Source of the DNA: an uncultured Planctomycetaceae bacterium
GTDB taxonomy: Bacteria; Planctomycetota; Planctomycetia; Planctomycetales; Planctomycetaceae
Assembly: GCA_903921605.1 (NCBI GenBank)
Contig: CAIXQV010001163.1
Span: forward strand, 1 to 6,307
Direction of reading: 5' to 3'
DNA: 6,307 nt
The translations under genes and the position numbers were made by a program. This document shows, piece by piece, positions 1-4,602 of this stretch. The notes beneath the pieces were generated by a model, which saw only the letters and a program-made list of their open reading frames with translations, ran no database searches and had not been told where the DNA came from. Numbering within the stretch: position 1 is the stretch's first letter; the number at the start of each line of letters is the position of its first letter.

Positions 1-759
1 ATCCAGCTTGCGAATCAACTCCAGTTTCCGTCGTTGCAATTGAGCACTCGACTCACGAGGCTTGATATCGGAGACAGGAGAATCGCCGAGTCCGAAGACC
101 GAACCCTGATAACTGGCGGGAAGAAATCCGCTGCCAAAGTTGTCGAGTCCCCCGGGGGGAATCAGGCCACCGTTGAGCACAACAAAATGTGGCAGATCTT
201 CACACTCTGTTCCCAGTCCATATCCAAACCATGCTCCCATGGATGGACGTCCCTGCAGGCCTGAACCTGTATGCAGGAAGTAATTCGCATTGGTGTGTTC
301 CGGAAATCCGCTGGTCATGGAGCGAATCACAGCCATGTCATCGACATGTTTGGCTGTCTCAGGAAATAAATCACTGACCGGGATTCCACTCTGGCCGTAC
401 TGCTTAAACTTCCATGGACTCGCAAGAGTATTTCCGATGTTATTGAATTGAGTGGGCTCAATCTTGGTCGGGAACGGTTTGCCGTGCTCTTCGTTGAGGC
501 GAGGTTTCGGGTCGAACGAATCAACCTGCGAGACACCTCCGTCCATGTACAGAAAGATGACACTCATCGCCTTAGGTGGAAAATGAGTGGGCTTCGAACC
601 CAGTTCTCCGTTGCGTGTTTTCTCCGCTTCGTTGCCTGCCAGCGTCTGGTTCATCAAAAAACTGGCTGCGACGGAGCCAAATCCGCACGCCGCCGCCTGG
701 AGCAGGTGTCGTCGAGATCCGTTCAGGCGTCGAAAACGTCGGCAATGAGATCGTGTCAT
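1..759 (-). CDS. DUF1501 domain-containing protein, Tat-exported, 3'-truncated by window edge
   Basis: The minus strand is open from an ATG at 759 to the window edge, giving 253 residues with no stop. The N terminus has an arginine-rich start, a twin-arginine motif (SRRHLLQ, residues 15-21) and a hydrophobic stretch (about 22-40), so export by the Tat system is likely. After a short linker comes the start typical of DUF1501 proteins: MSVIFLYMDGGVSQVDSFDP (65-84), then FPEHTNANYFLHTGSG (152-167) and GRPSMGAWFGYGLG (170-183). DUF1501 belongs to the alkaline-phosphatase/sulfatase-like superfamily, but its biochemical role in planctomycetes is not settled. The start is fixed by a strong Shine-Dalgarno sequence seven bases upstream. 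Full-length family members are usually over 400 residues, so roughly the last two-fifths lie outside the window. Family members commonly follow a DUF1549/DUF1553 gene; here the upstream neighbour is instead a terminated sigma-factor gene. Confidence 0.93.
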   Translation of the reverse strand, partial: MTRSHCRRFRRLNGSRRHLLQAAACGFGSVAASFLMNQTLAGNEAEKTRNGELGSKPTHFPPKAMSVIFLYMDGGVSQVDSFDPKPRLNEEHGKPFPTKIEPTQFNNIGNTLASPWKFKQYGQSGIPVSDLFPETAKHVDDMAVIRSMTSGFPEHTNANYFLHTGSGLQGRPSMGAWFGYGLGTECEDLPHFVVLNGGLIPPGGLDNFGSGFLPASYQGSVFGLGDSPVSDIKPRESSAQLQRRKLELIRKLD

Positions 760-766
760 ATGTCCG

Positions 767-775
767 CCTCCTTTT
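767..775 (-). promoter_or_regulatory. Strong ribosome binding site of the DUF1501 gene
   Basis: On the minus strand AAAAGGAGG is followed by seven bases and then ATG at 759. This near-perfect Shine-Dalgarno sequence fixes the start codon. Confidence 0.85.
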
Positions 776-800
776 GAGGAGTTATTCATTACGCAGCCAC

Positions 801-847
801 GATTGAGGCTGTCTGTATAAAGTACCCCGCGAACACCCGGCCTCAAT
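801..847. repeat. Inverted ATTGAGGC half-sites flanking the candidate DUF1501 promoter
   Basis: ATTGAGGC at 802-809 is repeated in perfect inverted orientation as GCCTCAAT at 840-847, with 30 bases between the arms. The right arm overlaps the candidate -35 element and the left arm lies just beyond the candidate -10, as expected for paired regulator sites. The left arm is part of a 12-base sequence (801-812) that recurs exactly at 3995-4006. Eight-base arms can arise by chance, so an operator role is inference. Confidence 0.35.
819..846 (-). promoter_or_regulatory. Possible sigma-70-type promoter of the DUF1501 gene
   Basis: On the minus strand TTGAGG (846-841) is separated by 16 bases from TACTTT (824-819). 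These match four of six bases of the -35 consensus and the key first, second and last bases of the -10 consensus. An alternative -10, TTTATA (821-816), lies 19 bases from the same -35. Transcription would start about 50 bases before the ATG. The match is modest and planctomycete promoters are poorly defined, so this is only a candidate. Confidence 0.3.
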
Positions 848-848
848 T

Positions 849-859
849 CACACCGTGTG
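849..859. repeat. CACAC-C-GTGTG dyad upstream of the candidate DUF1501 promoter
   Basis: CACAC and GTGTG form a perfect 11-base dyad with one central base. Outer AATT sequences (845-848 and 863-866) extend the symmetry imperfectly. It sits directly next to the candidate -35 element, a common place for a regulator site. No regulator can be named. Confidence 0.3.
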
Positions 860-1030
860 GAGAATTGCTTGTGTGCACTGGTTCCTTCCACAGGATTGTC
901 CCCGGTTCGCGCTCCGAACTCAATCGTTGTTAATGCCTGTACCAGATTTTGGCACTTTCCCAGGATGCGTCTTGAGCAAATGTTGCGGTGACCCCTTCAT
1001 TCAGACTAACAGCAGACTCCTCCGCGCAAC

Positions 1031-1060
1031 AAAAAACCCTCGTCGTGTGAATGACGAGGG
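1031..1060 (-). terminator. Rho-independent terminator of the sigma-factor gene
   Basis: CCCTCGTC (1037-1044) and GACGAGGG (1053-1060) form a perfect 8-bp stem with an 8-base loop. Read on the minus strand the stem is followed at once by six T residues (1036-1031). It begins 39 bases past the sigma-gene stop codon, so it ends that transcript and separates it from the DUF1501 gene. Confidence 0.85.
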
Positions 1061-1099
1061 CTTGAGAATAGCATTTGTATTTGCGGCTGTGTTTGAAGA

Positions 1100-1876
1100 C
1101 TAGCCAAATTCCGGTCGGCGACGATCCAGTTGTTCTTTCAGGCGAGCGACGATGCTGGAATGCATCTGGCTGACGCGTGATTCTGAAAGTCCGAGTGTGT
1201 TGCCGATTTCTTTCATCGTCAGTTCTTCATAGTAATAAAGAATGATGATGAGTCGTTCGTTGCGGTTCAGGCCCTTGGTGACCAGCTTCATCACATCCAT
1301 TTTCTGGATGCCTTCAGTTGGGTCTTCGCAACGGACATCCTCAACAACGTCCACTTCGCGGACGTCCTTGTAGCTGTCGGTTTCGTACCATTTCTTTTCG
1401 AGGCTCACCAGATTGATCGCGCTGGCTTCTGCTTTGAGTCGTTCGAATTCCTGAATCGAAAGACTCATCTGCTCCGCGATCTCTGATTCGGTTGGTGGGC
1501 GTCCAACTCGAGCTTCGACCACTTTGCGGGCTGCTTCAACCTTGCTCGCTTTGCTGCGAACCAGACGAGGAACCCAGTCCATGGTACGGAGTTCGTCGAG
1601 CATCGCCCCACGAATTCGCGGTACGCAATAGGTTTCAAACTTGACCCCGCGGTCCATGTCGAAAGCTTCAATTGCATCCATCAGCCCGAAAACTCCGGCT
1701 GACATCAAATCGTTCAGGTCAACGCCTTCGGGTAGTTTGGCCCATACCCGTTCCGCGTTGTATCTGACCAGCGGCAGATACCGCTCCATGAGACGGTTCC
1801 GCAGTTCCTGATTCGTCTGGTCTTGCTTGTAGGTAACCCAGACTTCAGAAACATCTTCACTGACCTTGGTAGCCAT
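1100..1876 (-). CDS. fliA: RNA polymerase sigma factor, FliA/WhiG (sigma-28) family
   Basis: This 258-residue protein is a complete alternative sigma factor that would bind core RNA polymerase and direct it to a special promoter set. Region 2.1-2.2 is at about 34-73, including DLMSAGVFGLMDAIEAFD (56-73). Region 2.3-2.4 and the junction with region 3 carry the family signature PRIRGAMLDELRTMDWVPR (86-104). Region 3 contains GRPPTESEIAEQM (125-137). Region 4 (about 204-247) includes the helix-turn-helix TMKEIGNTLGLSESRVSQMH (220-239). No region 1.1 is present, as expected for this group. In other bacteria the family controls late flagellar genes (FliA) or development (WhiG); the target set here cannot be told from the window. 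The ATG is supported by GGAGG five bases upstream. The gene stands alone, with a 784-base gap upstream and its own terminator. The symbol states family membership and does not prove a motility role. Confidence 0.95.
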   Translation of the reverse strand: MATKVSEDVSEVWVTYKQDQTNQELRNRLMERYLPLVRYNAERVWAKLPEGVDLNDLMSAGVFGLMDAIEAFDMDRGVKFETYCVPRIRGAMLDELRTMDWVPRLVRSKASKVEAARKVVEARVGRPPTESEIAEQMSLSIQEFERLKAEASAINLVSLEKKWYETDSYKDVREVDVVEDVRCEDPTEGIQKMDVMKLVTKGLNRNERLIIILYYYEELTMKEIGNTLGLSESRVSQMHSSIVARLKEQLDRRRPEFG

Positions 1877-1881
1877 TCAAT

Positions 1882-1886
1882 CCTCC
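1882..1886 (-). promoter_or_regulatory. Ribosome binding site of the sigma-factor gene
   Basis: GGAGG is followed by five bases and the ATG at 1876 on the minus strand. It confirms the chosen start. Confidence 0.8.
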
Positions 1887-1914
1887 ATGACGAACAGCAG
1901 GTGCATCTGCAGCA

Positions 1915-1938
1915 ATATTGACTCGTATCAGTCAATAT
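1915..1938. repeat. Perfect inverted repeat with 9-bp arms upstream of the sigma-factor gene
   Basis: ATATTGACT (1915-1923) and AGTCAATAT (1930-1938) are perfect inverted copies separated by six bases. The near edge is 38 bases from the sigma-gene start codon. Neither side is followed by a T-run, so it is not a normal terminator. It may be a regulator binding site near the promoter, or a hairpin in the 5' leader if transcription starts further upstream. No regulator family can be assigned from the sequence. Confidence 0.5.
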
Positions 1939-2293
1939 CGACAGTCACAGCCCCGAAGATCACCCGATCCTGTGCAACAGTCAGATTCGATACACGAACA
2001 ATGAATTGTTTATTCCCTTGGGGAGAATTCTTCAATGTTGTGTTTCGGCAAAGACTGCCGTTGTGTTCGAGTGAACCTCAGACTGCAGATGCAGCATCGT
2101 TCGGTTCTTCCATTTTGTTTGGACAACCACTTTGTTCCGAATCGCGTCAGGCAGTTCTCATTCACTTCGGCAGCTTAAGCCGAATCCCGCAGAATGAAGA
2201 ACCAACTGTCCGCCGAATTGTCTTGTCGCAGAACAAAGCACACTTCCCGGGACAGTAGTTGCCATCCATGGCGGCCACTGCCGGGTTGCTCGA

Positions 2294-2340
2294 TGAAGCG
2301 AAACCGAATCTCGATCGTTCGATGTTTCGGCCTCGCTTCA
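2294..2340. repeat. 47-base imperfect palindrome able to form a long hairpin
   Basis: The outer stem pairs TGAAGCGA (2294-2301) with TCGCTTCA (2333-2340), eight perfect pairs. After a 2x2 internal loop, CCGAA (2304-2308) pairs with TTCGG (2326-2330). After a second small internal loop, TCGA (2311-2314) pairs with TCGA (2319-2322) around the four-base loop TCGT. No T-run follows on either strand, so it does not look like an intrinsic terminator. It lies about 320 bases downstream of the lipoprotein gene and 418 bases upstream of the sigma gene. It could be part of a structured RNA or an extragenic palindromic element; its strand is not known. Confidence 0.5.
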
Positions 2341-2637
2341 CAGGGCGGGCGGGTTGATATCGCAGGCTATTCCGCGCTGTCCAGAGCGATGGAAGAAGGA
2401 TTTCGAAGGTTTCGTATGAGTCTGCCTGCCTTCGGCATTTTCAACCGGACACACAATCATGAGTCGGCAGAAAGAATCACTCAGACCATTTCGTGATCGC
2501 CGAATGTGCCAGTGATGTGCAGTTTCTGCAGAAGTGAAGCACTGTGGCCTTCGATGGACCGGTGGCTTCTGTAAGCATGAATGGTTGATACGCTGACCGG
2601 TTGATGGTCCAATTGTTTACCGCCGAGCAGCAGTCGA

Positions 2638-2660
2638 CGTTTCCTGCAAAAGCCGAAACG
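2638..2660 (-). other. Hairpin directly after the lipoprotein stop codon
   Basis: CGTTTC (2638-2643) pairs perfectly with GAAACG (2655-2660), and an inner GC/GC pair can close an AAAA (TTTT on the minus strand) loop. On the minus strand the stem starts at the base after the TAA. It lacks a trailing T-run, so it is at best a weak terminator or a stabiliser of the messenger's 3' end. Confidence 0.35.
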
Positions 2661-3962
2661 TTACTGAGGCTTTGTCGCTTCCGGAGTGGCGAGCGGCTCA
2701 GGGATGGCTGGTTGTGCTTCCGGAACGGCTGCCTGACGAGACATCCATTCCTTTCCGATCTCCGATGCGGCAAATTCTGCGTATTCGGGGACTGATGTCA
2801 GGTCGTTGAAGGCCATGCCGAATTTTTCTCCTATTTCATCCAGCAACGCGGCGGTTGCCGCATGGTCTTTAGCCTTGAGCTGCATAGAGACCTCAACCCA
2901 ATAGACATCGATCCGATCCGGAGCTGCTGTTCGGGCTTCCGCGATGGCTTTGCGAGCTTCGTCCATGCGGTTCAGAGTCAAGAGGCTGTCGACCTTGAGC
3001 GTATTCAGGTACGGATCCTGAATCATCTGCAATAATCGATCGACGGTTTTCAGCAGTTCTTCGTGTTTCCCCTGCATAATCAGGAGATCCATAGCGCGAA
3101 AGTCGCGAGAAGTGTCATTGGGGAAGTAGCGTTCAAGATCCTGAATGACCTTCGAATACTCTGTGTCGCTGATGTTCTGAGCCACAATCAGCTTTGACAA
3201 CAGAACTGTCTTGTCTTTTTGCATGGCTTCCGGAAGAGATGCGAACAACGCCATGGCTTCCTGATACTTTTCAGCTTTCGAGAGGTTGTTGATCTCCTTC
3301 ATCTTCTCAATATGATTCATGTACTCAGACTCCGCTCCGGACAACCGGGCCAGGATTCCGGCGTTTTCTGCGGCGACGGCCGGCAACACCAGACGTCGGA
3401 TGCTCTGCGATAACATTTCTCCGCTCAGATGGACGTGGATGTCTGCGATCCGTGGTTGCTTATTGGCATCAACACTGACAACCAGTTCGTGATAGTTGAT
3501 GCCGGCCGATTCCGGCAGGACAAGGCGGAACAGCGGACGCACTTCTTCTTCATGCTTGACCATTCGGACGAACGTGTAGTCGCCGCCATTCTGAACAGTG
3601 CCAATGATTTCATTTGACAGGCTGGAGAGCCCACCGCCCTCTTTCATGCCCTGCATGAAACCATTGCGAAAACCCTGCTTCAGATCAAGCCCCGCCAGAA
3701 TTCGGTCAACCATGCGGTTCTCGTCGATGATCGCATTGAACGCATTGACGTCCTGGTGAGCGACAGCTTTCTCGACGGCCTTCACGAGTGCCTCTGCATC
3801 GGCTGGAGAGGCCGCTACAAATTGAGTGACCTGATTTAGATCCTGAGTCGACATTTCTCCGTCAGGTGCTGTCGGAGTGTTGGAGCCTCCACAGCCGACA
3901 AGGGCGGCAGCCATAAACGACAGAGCCAGGCCCTTGATGTTGTAAGCAGGATTGCAGTGCAT
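2661..3962 (-). CDS. Lipoprotein with NTF2-like N-terminal half and TPR-like helical C-terminal half
   Basis: The 433-residue protein begins with a lipoprotein signal peptide: a short polar start, a hydrophobic core (about 11-22) and the lipobox LVGC with the lipid-bearing cysteine at residue 24. It should be membrane-anchored and face the periplasm. Residues about 45-195 alternate helix-like and strand-like stretches (for example YTFVRMVK, FRLVLPE, YHELVVSVD and ADIHVHLSG) and resemble an NTF2-like or similar small fold; this is inferred from pattern only. Residues about 215-385 are amphipathic helix pairs such as KYQEAMALFASLPEA and RMDEARKAIAEARTAAPDR, the spacing seen in tetratricopeptide repeats, which usually bind other proteins. 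The tail (411-433) is rich in Pro, Ala and Glu. An in-frame stop two codons before the ATG rules out an upstream start, although the ribosome binding site is weak. The specific function is unknown. Confidence 0.88.
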   Translation of the reverse strand: MHCNPAYNIKGLALSFMAAALVGCGGSNTPTAPDGEMSTQDLNQVTQFVAASPADAEALVKAVEKAVAHQDVNAFNAIIDENRMVDRILAGLDLKQGFRNGFMQGMKEGGGLSSLSNEIIGTVQNGGDYTFVRMVKHEEEVRPLFRLVLPESAGINYHELVVSVDANKQPRIADIHVHLSGEMLSQSIRRLVLPAVAAENAGILARLSGAESEYMNHIEKMKEINNLSKAEKYQEAMALFASLPEAMQKDKTVLLSKLIVAQNISDTEYSKVIQDLERYFPNDTSRDFRAMDLLIMQGKHEELLKTVDRLLQMIQDPYLNTLKVDSLLTLNRMDEARKAIAEARTAAPDRIDVYWVEVSMQLKAKDHAATAALLDEIGEKFGMAFNDLTSVPEYAEFAASEIGKEWMSRQAAVPEAQPAIPEPLATPEATKPQ

Positions 3963-3994
3963 AGGTCAGTTTCCAGAATTCAGGCTGCTGTACT

Positions 3995-4006
3995 GATTGA
4001 GGCTGT
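3995..4006 (-). repeat. Second copy of a 12-base sequence found upstream of two genes
   Basis: GATTGAGGCTGT here is identical to 801-812. Both copies have the same orientation and lie shortly upstream of minus-strand start codons: 32 bases between copy and ATG for the lipoprotein gene, 41 for the DUF1501 gene. The minus-strand sequences just before both copies also share CTTT-N-TACAG. A shared regulator site or promoter element is possible but unproven. Confidence 0.35.
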
Positions 4007-4036
4007 AAAAAGCCGACTGAAGAAATGGTCGTCTTC
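4007..4036 (-). terminator. Weak candidate terminator after the cupin gene
   Basis: GAAGA (4019-4023) pairs with TCTTC (4032-4036) around an eight-base loop; an alternative 4-bp stem, CGAC/GTCG (4014-4017 and 4028-4031), competes with it. On the minus strand five T residues follow (4011-4007). It lies about 50 bases past the cupin stop codon. The stem is short, so termination may be inefficient and the lipoprotein gene could be partly co-transcribed with the cupin. Confidence 0.25.
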
Positions 4037-4086
4037 GGGATGTGAGGGGCCACGGCACGGTAAACACCTCGGCCAAACAAGTGGGC

Positions 4087-4461
4087 TCAGGAATTCGCTG
4101 AGTCTTCGCGATGAACCGTGTCCGGAGAAAATGCTGGCAGACAGACGGCGATGTATTCCGCTCCGCCCTCGGCCGGTGAGCTGTAACGCACCCATTCGCC
4201 GCGAGCCACGATTATGGCTTGACCTGCAGCCACGTCGTACACGGTCTCCGGTGTTTCCACACGCAGTTGGCCTCGAAGCACCACGGTGTATTCGTCGAAT
4301 TCCGGAGTCTGCCCGGGTTCGCTCCAGCCACATGGACTTACCATCCGAGCGATGCTGACGTCCTTTGTTCCGGAGTTTACTCGACCGATGTATTCTTCGA
4401 TCGTCTTTGGCGGATGACCGGGAGCTTCAATGCGAGTCGGCGATGGAACAAGAATGGCCAT
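4087..4461 (-). CDS. Small single-domain cupin lacking the usual metal-binding histidines
   Basis: This 124-residue protein has the strand-rich layout of one cupin barrel. Motif 1 is recognisable as EFDEYTVVLRGQLRVE (54-69): Glu57 and Gly64 fit the E-x6-G part, but the two histidines expected just before it are replaced (GQTPEF, 50-55). Motif 2 is GQAIIVARGEWVRYSSP (80-96), and its usual histidine is also absent. The protein may therefore bind a ligand without the standard metal site, or use other residues. No signal peptide is seen, so it is probably cytoplasmic. I recognise the general cupin/EutQ-like fold but cannot assign a substrate. A GTG at 4470 is in frame, but it overlaps the Shine-Dalgarno sequence GAGGTGA, which sits well placed before the ATG at 4461, so I chose the latter. 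It follows the oxidoreductase gene on the same strand with a strong hairpin between them. Confidence 0.85.
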   Translation of the reverse strand: MAILVPSPTRIEAPGHPPKTIEEYIGRVNSGTKDVSIARMVSPCGWSEPGQTPEFDEYTVVLRGQLRVETPETVYDVAAGQAIIVARGEWVRYSSPAEGGAEYIAVCLPAFSPDTVHREDSANS

Positions 4462-4469
4462 GGAGTTCA

Positions 4470-4473
4470 CCTC
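4470..4473 (-). promoter_or_regulatory. Ribosome binding site that decides the cupin start codon
   Basis: GAGG, within GAGGTGA on the minus strand, lies eight bases before the ATG at 4461. It overlaps the alternative GTG start at 4470, which makes that start unlikely. An out-of-frame ATG at 4475 leads into ATG-AGG-TGA and would give only two codons before a stop. Confidence 0.65.
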
Positions 4474-4517
4474 ATGAGAGTTGTGAAGCAGGTCTGTGTA
4501 ACGGATTCTTTAATCAA

Positions 4518-4552
4518 CAGGGCCGCGACAAACTGATATTGTCGCGGCCCTG
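4518..4552 (-). terminator. Strong hairpin between the oxidoreductase and cupin genes
   Basis: CAGGGCCGCGACAA (4518-4531) and its perfect inverted copy (4539-4552) form a 14-bp, GC-rich stem with a seven-base loop. It begins about 50 bases after the oxidoreductase stop codon. The minus-strand tail is TTGATTAAAG, which is only partly T-rich, so termination may be incomplete. It probably ends or reduces transcription from the oxidoreductase gene into the cupin gene, and may also protect the upstream messenger's 3' end. Confidence 0.7.
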
Positions 4553-4602
4553 GAAGAAGTCGGTTTGAAGTCTGTTTGGTTCCGAATCACCAACCGAGCT
4601 TA

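Larger units (their letters stand above)
760..1099. other. Intergenic region between the sigma-factor gene and the DUF1501 gene
   Basis: This 340-base stretch holds no convincing gene; the open frames crossing it are short and have no recognisable protein features. From right to left it contains the terminator of the sigma gene (1031-1060), about 150 bases without clear structure apart from a 5-bp hairpin at 905-919, then a cluster of dyad elements and a possible promoter (801-859), and the ribosome binding site of the DUF1501 gene. It therefore probably acts as the promoter and leader region of that gene. Confidence 0.6.
1877..2660. other. 784-base stretch without a convincing gene
   Basis: Open frames in this stretch are short, rich in Arg, Ser and Cys, overlap each other or the flanking genes, and lack signal peptides or known motifs. 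I therefore treat it as non-coding. It holds the sigma-gene leader with its inverted repeat (1915-1938), a small AACAAT-GA-ATTGTT dyad (1997-2010), five copies of CCGAAT (2137, 2180, 2213, 2304 and 2500), a 47-base imperfect palindrome (2294-2340), and a hairpin next to the lipoprotein stop codon (2638-2660). A small RNA or a decayed gene cannot be excluded. No tRNA or rRNA signature is visible. Confidence 0.55.

Noticed and set aside
859..885. ECF-sigma-like promoter, GGAACC-N16-TCTCC on the minus strand
   Set aside because: The upstream half fits, but the downstream half matches the known pattern poorly and there is no ECF system in the window to support it.
905..919. GTTCG/CGAAC hairpin resembling a tRNA T-arm
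   Set aside because: No acceptor, D or anticodon stems can be found around it, so it is not a tRNA.
1866..2258. Plus-strand open frame of 130 codons across the sigma-gene leader
   Set aside because: It overlaps the sigma-gene start and ribosome binding site, has no recognisable motif and no good ribosome binding site, and its composition looks like translated non-coding DNA.
2194..2496. Plus-strand open frame of 100 codons in the large gap
   Set aside because: It is rich in Arg and Ser, has no recognisable domain and no Shine-Dalgarno sequence, and spans the palindrome. I consider it chance, though a translated search would settle it.
2517..2535. Small hairpin TGCAG-TTT-CTGCA
   Set aside because: Five-base arms with no T-run are common by chance, and nothing nearby gives it a role.
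3980..4333. Minus-strand open frame of 117 codons overlapping the cupin
   Set aside because: It is Arg/Ser-rich, out of frame with the recognisable cupin, and overlaps it for most of its length.
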